From contig CP092882.1 of the NCBI GenBank assembly GCA_030710605.1, positions 15,498,062-15,562,061 of the forward strand: 64,000 nt of DNA. Reading direction: 5' to 3'. The position numbers and the translations under genes are program-made. Positions 31,001 to 41,131 of this stretch are shown one piece after another (the first letter of the stretch is position 1; each line of letters starts with the position of its first letter). Origin of the DNA: Cordylochernes scorpioides (lineage: Eukaryota; Arthropoda; Arachnida; Pseudoscorpiones; Chernetidae). A model generated the notes under the pieces. It worked only from the letters and a program-made list of their open reading frames with translations, was not told where the DNA came from and did not search any database.

Positions 31001-31508
31001 AATAACCCATTAATCAGCCATAAAAGCTATGGTACATAGTAGATGTTCGCCTATAATCCAGGTATGGCATATATCTACTTACAATAAAAGGAAACTCAGG
31101 ATATCATTTCTAAAAAGGAAAAAGGTATTGATGACTAGATTCTTTATTAAGGAGATATTAGCTTGCCAGCTTTCAGACAATAACCTCCTTCAAGAGTTTG
31201 TAATAAAAATACAAGAAACAAAAGAATAAATTTCACTTAAATGAAGAATCTCGTCTCCGTTAGATGTTATTCCTTTTTAAATCTTACTCAATTACTTCAT
31301 CTCAAATATTGAACATTTTAAAAGGTTAATTACCTTTTATAGTGTTCACTATAAATATAATTTCAAACGAGAGACGTTATTTAATATATGTTCCAAAAAG
31401 GATTCAACAATAAAAAATATAAATATACCTTAATATATATATTTTATCTATAAATAATTTGCATATATATGCTATTACGTTAATGATTTGTAAGTAACTT
31501 TGTTGCAG
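31001..31508. other. AT-rich intron-like DNA
   Basis: No supported feature. Confidence 0.5.
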
Positions 31509-31606
31509 CTATCGTCATATAGAGAAAACTGGATTTTCGCCAATCAATACTGTCAAGAGTTTGGAGCTATGTTGGCAGATCATTCACACGAAAAAGAAGT
31601 AGGAAG
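31509..31606 (+). CDS. lectin-like gene exon (N-terminal CTLD, unit 3)
   Basis: Acceptor tttgttgcag, 32 codons and donor GGAAG|GTAAGA (phase 2). The peptide NWIFANQYCQEFGAMLADHS then HEKEVGR is the clearest CTLD signature in the window: the N-W-x2-A-x2-Y-C-x3-G-A-x-L-A pattern of the domain's first helices. C-type-lectin-like domains bind sugars or proteins outside the cell. The calcium-binding WND/EPN motif is not seen in this or the following exons, so sugar binding cannot be claimed. Confidence 0.65.
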
Positions 31607-31666
31607 GTAAGAAAACATCCACATAATGAAAAATTAATATTCCTCATATCTATTACATTTTTCAAG

Positions 31667-31725
31667 AATGGCGAATCAAGGATCTCAGCTGATCTATATG
31701 TCCAAGAAACTGGTGAATTCATCAG
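31667..31725 (+). CDS. lectin-like gene exon (middle of CTLD unit 3)
   Basis: Acceptor acatttttcaag, 19 codons (MANQGSQLIYMSKKLVNSS) and donor TCAG|GTAGGT. It enters in phase 2, giving EVGRMANQ across the junction with the previous exon, and leaves in phase 1 into the exon at 33381. The structural equivalent of 29989-30071. Confidence 0.6.
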
Positions 31726-31774
31726 GTAGGTGAACTAAATCATAATCACAAAAAAAAGGTAATCCTAATATTAA

Positions 31775-31931
31775 AATATATTAAATGGGAGCATTAAAAC
31801 ACGAATGTTTCTTTGTAAATATAAAATAAATTTCTACTGTACTTAATGCGATAAAACAATATAAGATATAGAAGTATGTTTTATATTTACAAAGAAACAT
31901 TTCATGCTTCAATGCCTCCATTTCAAATATA
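31775..31931. mobile_element. palindromic MITE in intron
   Basis: Left arm atgtttctttgtaaatataaaa mirrors the right arm ttttatatttacaaagaaac; outer parts aatgggagcatt and aatgcctccattt also pair. About 157 bp with ~50-bp arms and no coding capacity. Superfamily unknown. Confidence 0.6.
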
Positions 31932-33380
31932 GAATGGCACGTTTTCGCCTTATAATTAAATAAAATAAATGCATTATAGACCTTTTATAAATTTTGAATA
32001 TATGGCCGATTTTAATTGTAGTTTTATTAGAAATATCCTTTTAAATATTTCAAAGTTGTTGCTCTGAGAAGCAATCATGACCTGAAATGAACGTGGAAAT
32101 ATTTTAACATACTACTGTATTCGACAAGAAAAATCGTTGGTACTGTATGTCATTGACATTATGAAGACATCACGCTCAGGGCTTTCATACAATAAGTTGG
32201 AAATTGACGAGAAGATACTGGTTCAAACTACACCAACTGAGATCGTTACAACAATAGCTATATATTAAGATGAATGCCTTTAGAAAATATAATTATTTTA
32301 GTATTGACGTAATTTTTTTGCAACAATAAATTGATGGTAATGTGTTTATTTTACGTCTACTGACCTTACTGCAACGATAAAAGTTATTGAATCTCTCTCA
32401 TTCTATAACTTATTACATTGCAGTACAGTCTGTATTTGTAAAAAAAAATAAGAAACACTTTCCCAAATATTATTTGTTACATATTTAAAATTTATACTTG
32501 TATTTATTTTATTGAATTTTGGGCTTAGATAGAATATTTTAATTATCGTGAACATATATACGGTAACCTACGGGTTCAAATCTATCGACTCTTTCTATTC
32601 CTGCGGTAACCGAAAGGGACAGTCAGGGTGTGGAGAGTCTTCCAGTACCTCTCTGCACCTTGGAAGACCTTTAGCATTTCTCACAGAGTGCAGGCAGTCG
32701 TTGTCGGGGCAGAATGGAAGACTTGAGATTGTGTACACACAAAAACGAAGCGACACAGTTTTACTAGGAAAGTATCATGAACAGATAGAGTCTGGATAGC
32801 GGCAAAAGATGGAGATGGTTAAGAAGTTCTTACTGGCATGATCAAGTTATGAAGTGACGAGGGCTCCCGTGGATGGTGAAGTGACTATTACATTTCCACA
32901 TTGGCGGTGGTTTATATTCTTTCTGATGAGGAAATACTTGTTTCAGTGGATGCAAAAAGGGCGGGGATCATGTAAGAGATGACCGTGTAAACTCTCAACG
33001 ATTTCCTGGCAACTTCCTGACATTTTGTAGGTCTCATTCTTAAACGTTGTTGTACTTCTATATATCAATCTCTACTATTTATCTTAACTCTTCTTCTATT
33101 ACACAGTTTAATTTTATTATACTCAGTTTGTACAGAGGATATTACATATGGTGATGCAATGGTTCATGTCAATCATGTGTATAATTATTTTCAGAAATGT
33201 TTTTATACAACACGACAAAATATGGGGTTGTTGGTTCAAATTACGATATAAATATTTATATCAAAGTGTGAATAATAAGGCGATCAATCTCTAATTATTA
33301 TAATGTATGAATATCATGATTTCTCCAAAAATTAATTATTGAATTATTTCTCGAATAATATGAGTTTTCGTCATATGCAG
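31932..33380. other. large intron-like region, possible hidden exon
   Basis: A CTLD normally has about 50 more residues between the two flanking exons, so one might expect an exon here. The moderately GC-rich block 32550-32950 has no convincing splice-bounded exon in CTLD frame. It contains gggttcaaatc, a B-box-like word, and may be an old SINE. Confidence 0.35.
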
Positions 33381-33470
33381 GAGAATACCAACTTTGTCAC
33401 CTAAATTACGACACCTTGGATACAGATGAATGCAAGATTCCGCGACAATTTGCCTGCATGATCAATTCAG
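33381..33470 (+). CDS. lectin-like gene exon (C-terminal CTLD, unit 3)
   Basis: Acceptor catatgcag, a phase-1 entry joined to the exon ending 31725, 29 codons (EYQLCHLNYDTLDTDECKIP then RQFACMINS) and donor TCAG|GTTTGC (phase 1). The C-x13-C-x7-C pattern with RQFAC resembles the end of a CTLD (the last Cys in FxC). Further exons, if any, would lie beyond the PLE palindrome that starts 100 bp downstream. Confidence 0.6.
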
Positions 33471-33922
33471 GTTTGCCTAGAATACATTAATTTGTTAATT
33501 GTGTATATGATGTCTTTTATCATGAAATAATAGTATTAGTATTAAATAAGTAATAATATTAAGATATTAATAGGCTAATCCCTTAATAGAATGTTCAAAA
33601 CTATAAGTCTGAGGGATAAGTGTCTTTTAGGAAAAAAATTAATTCAAGCTTTCGGGCCCAACCGCCCTTCGACAGGAAAATTACGCTACTGACGTTTTCG
33701 GATCAAATCCATATATATATATACACGAAGAAGCCGAAAATATACTACAGTTATGCAAAAAGCTGATTTACATAGTGAATAAAACAATAAAGCGGAAATA
33801 TAAGTATACATATAGAGAGAATTTGAATGTCTACAATATGAACTGGTATGGAATAAGACAAAGAAGATGGCATATTTTGGAAACACAGAACAGACTAACT
33901 ATTGAATTTGCGGTCTCAGAGT

Positions 33923-35602
33923 TCATGGTACGGTGGGAGGTTTGGTGGCTGCAGGGAATAATACATTGTAAATTTCAGGTAGATCAATTTTTCTATTAAG
34001 GCTGTGGAATTTGCTTGACAGGAGGGATTCGATGACTAGTCTTTGATGTTTGCTGGAGATATTGGAATAATGAATTTTGGGTGATGTAATGTTGAAGGAA
34101 TGGCCAGTTTCGTTGATATGCTGAACTATTAAGGATCTATGGTCTCGGTTATCAATGTTTCTTTTGTGTTCATGAATTCTGATATTGACCTGTCTTCCAG
34201 TTTCACCCACGTAGATTCCTGGGCAATTTGAACATTCTATTGAGTAAATAACGTTACGTGCCGTACTGTAAGGTTCATTATAATTGAGTTTCATTATTTG
34301 GTTTCGGAGAAGGGATCCTGAGGTAGGTGCGCAGGTGAAGTAGGTTTTAATTCCGAATTTTAACAAGAATCTGGCAATGGTGGATGCTAAAGGTGAATAT
34401 GGCATACTGCAAATTGATCTGTATACTGGAGGCTGTATCTTTTTGGATGAATCGTAAAAGTGTCGTAATATAAAGGACATTGGGTATGCACAGTTTTTGA
34501 GGTTAGCTATTATGTTTTGTGTTTCAAGGGTCTTGTACTTCTGGAGGGAGCAGTGGGTATGTATTCGTTTTGAAAGTGCAATGACTGTATTGATCTTGTG
34601 ACTGATTGGGCAGAAGGACGAGTATTGAACGTAATTAGGGCGGAAAGTTGGTTTATAATAAACGGTGGTGTGGAATTCATGCTGGTCACGGATAATTTTT
34701 ATGTCAAGAAACGGAAGGATATTATTGTTCTCTTTTTCAACGGTGAAGTGGAGATCAGGGTGATAATTGTTTAGGTTGCAGAGGATGTTTTCGGTTTGGG
34801 TGGTGGTGCAGATGCATATCGTCGATGTACCTGCGCCAAAAGACTATGTCATGGGGGAACCTGGCGGTAATCCATCGGTCTATTGAGCGCATTGAGATCT
34901 CAGCTATTGTAGTCGATAGAGGGCTTCCCATTGGTGACCCCTTTGCTTGCCTGTATGATTTGGAATTATATGCGAATATGCAGTTATTCAGACATAAGGT
35001 AATGAGTTGGGTGATTTTATGGATGATATCTGTATCTATATGCTGTTCTTGTAGAAGTTCTATTGTATCCCTTATGATCAAAGGATGTGGAAGGCTGGGG
35101 TATAAGGATTGCACGTCAAAAGACACCATGTTACGGTCAGATTCAGGTTTGATCTTCAAAACTTCTCCTATGAAGGTTTGGGTGCTGGATATGGGGAATG
35201 GAGAATTCTGTAATTGGATGAACGGTTTTAGAAAATTGGCTATAAATTTGGAAAGGGGGGCTGTTGGAGAAGAGAAAAAGGCCACTATAGGACGCAAGGG
35301 AGTTTCAGGTTTATGTGTTTTTGGGAGGCCGTAAATATAAGGTTCATTGCACGGGCTGGACAGATTTGATAAGAATTCTTTGAGTTCATCATCTGTGATC
35401 TTACGGTCGGTATTCATCTTTTTAAGTTCTTTTTTGAATGATTTGTACGAAGATTTTTTATCATTTTCGGATATGGGATGGAATGTGGTTCGGTCTTCTA
35501 GGATCTTGAGCATTTTGCTGTTGTAGTCCGAACGGTTAAGGATAACTGTCTGTCCGCCCTTGTCTGCTTGAGTGATGACAATTTCTTGACAATTTTCAAA
35601 AA
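33923..35602 (-). pseudogene. PLE left copy: RT plus GIY-YIG, frameshifted
   Basis: Read on the minus strand: TQADKGGQTVILN near 35560 and YGLPKTHKPETPLRP near 35330. RT motif A is FDVQSLYP near 35110, motif B QAKGSPMGSPLS near 34930 and motif C RRYIDD near 34830. The frame breaks right after YIDD, since the sequence continues in another frame (CICTTTQTEN, then LHFTVEKENNNILPFLDIK) through to GIY-YIG (VIYSIECSNCPGIYVGETGR) and a stop at 33923. The 5' end is truncated at the ADKG motif. PLE RT copies its RNA at a nick made by the GIY-YIG nuclease; this copy is dead. Confidence 0.85.
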
Positions 35603-36842
35603 GTCTTGAAGATCAAACCTGAATCTGACCGTAACATGGTGTCTTTTGACGTGCAATCCTTATACCCCAGACTTCCACATCCTTTGATCATAAGGGATAC
35701 AATAGAACTTCTACAAGAACAGCATATAGATACAGATATCATCCATAAAATCACCCAACTCATTACCTTATGTCTGAATAACTGCATATTCGCATATAAT
35801 TCCAAATCATACAGGCAAGCAAAGGGGTCACCAATGGGAAGCCCTCTATCGACTACAATAGCTGAGATCTCAATGCGCTCAATAGACCGATGGATTACCG
35901 CCAGGTTCCCCCATGACATAGTCTTTTGGCGTAGGTACATCGACGATATGCATCTGCACCACCACCCAAACCGAAAACATCCTCTGCAACCTAAACAATT
36001 ATCACCCTGATCTCCACTTCACCGTTGAAAAAGAGAACAATAATATCCTTCCGTTTCTTGACATAAAAATTATCCGTGACCAGCATGAATTCCACACCAC
36101 CGTTTATTATAAACCAACTTTCCGCCCTAATTACGTTCAATACTCGTCCTTCTGCCCAATCAGTCACAAGATCAATACAGTCATTGCACTTTCAAAACGA
36201 ATACATACCCACTGCTCCCTCCAGAAGTACAAGACCCTTGAAACACAAAACATAATAGCTAACCTCAAAAACTGTGCATACCCAATGTCCTTTATATTAC
36301 GACACTTTTACGATTCATCCAAAAAGATACAGCCTCCAGTATACAGATCAATTTGCAGTATGCCATATTCACCTTTAGCATCCACCATTGCCAGATTCTT
36401 GTTAAAATTCGGAATTAAAACCTACTTCACCTGCGCACCTACCTCAGGATCCCTTCTCCGAAACCAAATAATGAAACTCAATTATAATGAACCTTACAGT
36501 ACGGCACGTAACGTTATTTACTCAATAGAATGTTCAAATTGCCCAGGAATCTACGTGGGTGAAACTGGAAGACAGGTCAATATCAGAATTCATGAACACA
36601 AAAGAAACATTGATAACCGAGACCATAGATCCTTAATAGTTCAGCATATCAACGAAACTGGCCATTCCTTCAACATTACATCACCCAAAATTCATTATTC
36701 CAATATCTCCAGCAAACATCAAAGACTAGTCATCGAATCCCTCCTGTCAAGCAAATTCCACAGCCTTAATAGAAAAATTGATCTACCTGAAATTTACAAT
36801 GTATTATTCCCTGCAGCCACCAAACCTCCCACCGTACCATGA
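35603..36842 (+). pseudogene. PLE right copy: RT motifs A-C plus GIY-YIG, frameshifted
   Basis: Inverted duplicate of 35163-33923. It starts just before motif A (FDVQSLYP), has motif B and YIDD near 35940, and carries the same +1 shift after YIDD as the left arm. It then runs open from 35949 to the stop after 36840 with the identical GIY-YIG domain. It is truncated about 440 bp further than the left copy. Confidence 0.85.
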
Positions 36843-37084
36843 ACTCTGAGACCGCAAATTCAATAGTTAGTCTGTTCTGTGTTTCCAAAATATGCCATCT
36901 TCTTTGTCTTATTCCATACCAGTTCATATTGTAGACATTCAAATTCTCTCTATATGTATACTTATATTTCCGCTTTATTGTTTTATTCACTATGTAAATC
37001 AGCTTTTTGCATAACTGTAGTATATTTTCGGCTTCTTCGTGTATATATATATGGATTTGATCCGAAAACGTCAGTAGCGTAATT

Positions 37085-37118
37085 TTCCTGTCGAAGGGCG
37101 GTTGGGCCCGAAAGCTTG
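37085..37118 (+). ncRNA. degraded hammerhead-like motif, PLE right end
   Basis: CTGTCGA (37088-37094), GGGC (37096-37099), GCCC (37106-37109) and GAAAGCTTG give the same layout as 8203-8229. The stem and GAAA are conserved but the CTGATGA core is mutated at two positions, so it is probably inactive. It lies 246 nt after the PLE stop. A mirror copy lies at about 33647-33676. Confidence 0.45.
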
Positions 37119-37184
37119 AAATAATTTTTTTTCCTAAAAGACACTTATCCCTCAGACTTATAGTTTTGAACAATATTAAGATAT

Positions 37185-37502
37185 GTTAATTAATAATTAC
37201 CTTTAAATATTTTTCAATAATTTCCTGTTGTTATGAATAAAATGAAACAAGAAAGCAATATTAATATTTAGGTATTACTAATGATTAATTTAAATTATAT
37301 ATATATATATATATAGTGTAAAAACTATATAATAAAAATATAACAGTGATACTACATTTAAAACTTAAGGAGCAATCTGATCAGAATGATAAATCATATC
37401 AAGTAGATTTGGTTAGATTAGCAAGCTAAATCTAAATTAATTATAAAAATAAATAGTTGTTGGAGTTTTATTTATATTAGAATATATATATATATATATA
37501 TA
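37185..37502. other. AT-rich spacer
   Basis: Contains two (AT/TA)n microsatellites (near 37297 and 37483); the second is the insertion site of a Helitron. No gene. Confidence 0.5.
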
Positions 37503-37960
37503 CTAGCGGATGTGCCCGGCTTCGCCCGGGTTTTACCCGAGTGAATGTTTGTCTAACGAACATTTGTTAAAACAATTCTCTATAAACTTATAAAACGTAC
37601 TCGGCTTCGCCCGGGGTTTTACCCGAGTGAAGGTTTGTCTAGCGAACATTTGTTAAAACAATTCTCTAAAAACTTATTAAAAAAAAAAAAGATATATTTT
37701 GATAATTTGAAACTCGTAAATTTGAATCTCTCGATATATTGTTATCATCGTCACAATGGGGGCGCTGCTTGCGAGTTAAATCTACAAATCTGCAAATAAC
37801 TCTAAGGATATTCAAGATATTCAGGAAATTATTTTTCAAAAACCTTCCCGGTGATATACCTAATAATATCCCAAAATTTCACGGCGATTGGATGTATGGT
37901 TTTTGAATCTATAGAGTACAGACAAACAGACAGACAGACATTCAATTTTATATATATAGA
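37503..37960 (-). mobile_element. Helitron H1 (non-autonomous)
   Basis: On the minus strand it begins A|TCTATATATATAAAATTG, followed by TGTCTGTCTG repeats. It ends in a GC hairpin CCCGGGCGAAGCCGGG, ACATCCG and CTAG|T. These are the Helitron 5' TC, 3' hairpin and CTRR-type ends with insertion between A and T. The 3' end is internally duplicated (37516-37600 and 37601-37680). No Rep/helicase ORF, so it depends on an autonomous partner. Confidence 0.75.
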
Positions 37961-38534
37961 TAGATTCACTCTTCATTGTTGGCTTTTTATCTTACATTCA
38001 TTCTTCATTGTTGGCTTTTTATATTACATTCACTCTTCATTGTTGGCTTTTTATCTTACATTCATTCTTCATTGTTGGCTTTTTATATTACATTCACTCT
38101 TCATTGTTGGCTTTTTATCTTACATTCACTCTGTTGGCTTTTTATATTACATTTACTCTTCATTGTTGGCTTTTTATCTTACATTCACTCTTCATTGTTG
38201 GCTTTTTATATTATATTTACTCTTCATTGTTGGCTTTTTATATTACATTTATTATTCATTGTTGGCTTTTTATCTTACATTCACTCTTCATTGTTGGCTT
38301 TTTATCTTGCATTCATTCTTCATTGTTGGCTTTTTATATTACATTCACTCTTCATTGTTGGCTTTTTATCTTACATTCACTCTGTTGGCTTTTTATATTA
38401 CATTTACTCTTCATTGTTGGCTTTTTATCTTACATTCACTCTTCATTGTTGGCTTTTTATATTATATTTACTCTTCATTGTTGGCTTTTTATCTTACATT
38501 CATTCTTCATTGTTGGCTTTTTATATTACATTTA
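37961..38534. repeat. 32-bp minisatellite (~18 units)
   Basis: The unit is ttcaYtcttcattgttggct plus ttttatMttaca. Two or more units have a 5-8-bp deletion (cactctgttggc). Because 32 is not a multiple of 3 and units lack stops, all three plus frames stay open for about 190 codons. These are not genes. Confidence 0.93.
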
Positions 38535-38979
38535 TCCGAGTGAAAGTTTGCTTAACGAATATTATATATTATGAAGTATATTAAACAATGTTAAAGATTA
38601 GTTTTAATTATTAATCAAGATTGTTTGTGAATATGTGAGAAAGATGTAATATCGTTGTTGTTTTCTTGGCCGACTGTTTTACATATGGTGTTATCTTGAA
38701 ATTGCTTGTTTTGAATATTTTTTTAGATTGAGTTGAATGAATTGCTGAATTTTTTTTTGTATTTATATATAAATAAAATTAACTCTGTTGTTTTTTTTTG
38801 TATTTAATCGATAACAGCTAAGTTACGCATGTTAATGTTAGGGAAAAATATTTCGATGTTAAGCAAAACCTGCTCCATCTCGTTTTACATAAATATTGAA
38901 AATTTGGTTGAAATTGATGCATTGTAACGAAAGTTTTTAGTGATGTCCTCTTATGAAATTTGCATTTTATTAATATAGA
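38535..38979 (-). mobile_element. Helitron H7 body, 5' end intact
   Basis: Nearly matches 57965-58416 (gtttgcYtaacgaatattat, then gttgttgttttcttggccgac). On the minus strand it starts A|TCTATATTAATAAAATGC. The 3' hairpin/CTAG end is missing because the minisatellite and Helitron H1 lie where it should be. The Tc1-like copy 2 starts 6 bp away. Confidence 0.65.
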
Positions 38980-38985
38980 TATATA

Positions 38986-40406
38986 CACTGCGTGACATTG
39001 AAAATGGAACACCAAGAAATAGTGGCCAGAAAGTGATGAAACTCGGCAGAGAGAGAGAGAGACAGGGACGAACAATACGTGATCTTTATTTCAAAAAGAT
39101 AGTCATAATACAGAGCGAGAACGGCGTCGGCTTAGTAGCAAGTAGGACCACCGCGGACGGCGATGCACGCAGCAACACGTCTAGGTAGAGAGTCAATCAG
39201 AGTACGGATGGCGTCCTGAGGGATGGCTCTCCATTCCCTCTCAACAATTTGCCACAGTTCGTCTTCTGAACGCGGCTGTGGCAAGGCATGCAAACGGCGT
39301 CCAATGATGTCCCAGACATGCTCGATTGGTGAGAGATCAGGAGAGTACGGTGGCCAGGGAAGCATCTGTACATCTTGCAGAGCGTGTTGGCTAATGCGAG
39401 CAGTGTGCGGTCGGGCGATATCCTGCTGATAAAGGGCATTGGGTACCCCCTGAAGGTAGGGGAGTGTCACCGGTCGCAGCACATCATCAACGTATCGTTG
39501 GGCCGTCATAGTGCCCTGAATACGAAGTAAAGGTGACCTGGAATCATACGCGATTGCGCCCCAAACCATGATTCCACGTTGTCGCAAGGTGGGGCGTTCC
39601 ACAATTGCTGCCGGATTGGATCTTTCTCCACGTCGACGCCACACGCGTACACGGCGACTATCACTGGACAAGCAGAAACGCGACTCATCTGAGAACACGA
39701 CCTTGTGCCATTCCGTCATCCTCGTCGATCTAGCCCGGCACCATTCCAAACGTTGGCGCCTATTCGGTGGGGTCAATGGCAGTCTTCTTAGCGGACGGCA
39801 TGAGTGCAAGCCATTAGTAACCAATCGACGGGAAATGGTTCTGGTCGAGATGGAATGATCTAGGGTGTCTTGCACATGTTGCAGGATGGCGGTACAAGTG
39901 GCTTGTGGGGCCGCCACTGCTTGTCGAAGGATACGCCGATCCACACGTGCTGACGTCACTCTGGTTGCACCGACATTCCTATAAATTGCCACATTTCCTT
40001 GTTCCAACCATCTTCTCCACAGTCGGTGCACCGTGGACGCACCAAGGTGTGTATCAGCTGCGATTTGACGTATGGACCAACCTGCCCTTTTCAGTCCGAT
40101 CACCATGCCCCTCGTAAAAGCGTCTGTCTGCTTGAACTGCCTCCGTTTACGATGACCTGGCATTCTCTGTTATTACACGTGTCTTTTGACACAAGAACAA
40201 AATTTCTACAATGATTTTCCTTGAAGAAATAACGACACGAATACTGTCCTTTCTGCAAGTTCCTTCCCTTATATCTTACTCCATGTGCGCACGAGAGCTG
40301 CGCATTTTACATCATTTGCATAACTCGGTTAGGCGCGTCTACCCTGAAATTTGCATAATTTTCTGGCCACTATTTCTTGGTGTTCCATTTTCAATGTCAC
40401 GCAGGG
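38986..40406 (-). mobile_element. Tc1-like DNA transposon, copy 2
   Basis: TA on both sides (38984-38985, 40407-40408) and the same inverted repeats as copy 1, with the right tip mutated to CACGCAGGG. About 96-97% protein identity to copy 1. Confidence 0.93.
39132..40163 (-). CDS. Tc1-like transposase, copy 2 (343 aa)
   Basis: Full-length frame with the same domain order as copy 1: HTH GWSIRQIAADTHLGASTVHR, catalytic FSDESRF and SPIEHVWD. The second catalytic motif reads QQDIARPHTA: the Asp is kept, but the Asn right after it, conserved in the family (QQDNARPH in copy 1), is Ile. This may weaken catalysis. The residue count from that D to the final E is again 32. Confidence 0.9.
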   Translation of the reverse strand: MPGHRKRRQFKQTDAFTRGMVIGLKRAGWSIRQIAADTHLGASTVHRLWRRWLEQGNVAIYRNVGATRVTSARVDRRILRQAVAAPQATCTAILQHVQDTLDHSISTRTISRRLVTNGLHSCRPLRRLPLTPPNRRQRLEWCRARSTRMTEWHKVVFSDESRFCLSSDSRRVRVWRRRGERSNPAAIVERPTLRQRGIMVWGAIAYDSRSPLLRIQGTMTAQRYVDDVLRPVTLPYLQGVPNALYQQDIARPHTARISQHALQDVQMLPWPPYSPDLSPIEHVWDIIGRRLHALPQPRSEDELWQIVEREWRAIPQDAIRTLIDSLPRRVAACIAVRGGPTCY

Positions 40407-40515
40407 TATAATATTTTGTTATTATGAACAGATTATTAATTTTGATATTTATATATCTTGATAACCTGTATAATTTTCCCTATTTGCTTCAATAACAAAT
40501 ATATATATATTTTTC
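40407..40515. other. AT-rich spacer
   Basis: Nothing recognised. Confidence 0.5.
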
Positions 40516-41131
40516 CACTCGTTCTCTTTTTATGCGGTTTTGGAGTTATGCGGTGCAAGAAAAAAAAAATTATTCGAATTTCGAAAATTTTTTTTTTTGG
40601 TGATTCACTTTTTCTGAAAACGAATAAGAATAACAACTACAACTCTACTATTACGCAATCAATACAAAGAAAGAATTTTGTAACGTCCTGGTTGTATGTT
40701 AAGTTATCCAACAAACAGTAGAGGGGAAGTTCCAATGTCTTTTATTCCGCGCCTGCCGGTGTCTTACACAACTCGAGCAAAACCGAAATCAAAACTGAAA
40801 ACCCGCCGGCGTGCCAGCTGCCGCTACAAATTTCTTTTTTCTTTTATTGACATGTTTTCTCTTGATTTGTTCTTAAAAACAAAAGAGACAAAAACAAAAA
40901 TACCTCGTTAAAATTGCGTGTTTTTATGCTGCATTTTGTTTTTGTATGAAACTAATTTAAAAAGCCTGCATATTGGAAAGCATTAGAAAATAAAACTTTG
41001 TGAAAGAAGGTTACTACCGAAAACCGGAAGATAAATTTACTCGAGGGAATTGTAAGTTTTTTTGAATAATTTTAGTGCGTAATTGTACATTAAGTTTTTT
41101 CTATAATTTTTAGTCCTCTTAAAGAAAATGT

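Larger units (their letters stand above)
33568..37171. mobile_element. head-to-head palindromic Penelope-like element
   Basis: aatattaagatat occurs at 33555-33567 and 37172-37184 as a 13-bp target duplication around one 3.6-kb unit. Left arm (33592-35163, minus) and right arm (35603-37171, plus) are near-identical inverted copies of a PLE 3' half. The 185-aa GIY-YIG part is identical in both, and I saw one amino-acid difference in the RT part (SLPHP versus RLPHP). The 439-bp centre (35164-35602) is the extra 5' RT sequence of the left copy. The 3' ends point outward. Confidence 0.88.

Noticed and set aside
34825-35334. 169-codon plus-strand frame in the palindrome (and its mirror at 35596-35940)
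   Set aside because: Antisense shadow of the PLE reverse transcriptase, mirrored in the other arm.
37851-38584. Three overlapping plus-strand open frames of 188-230 codons
   Set aside because: They are the same 32-bp minisatellite read in three phases; the unit has no stop in any frame.
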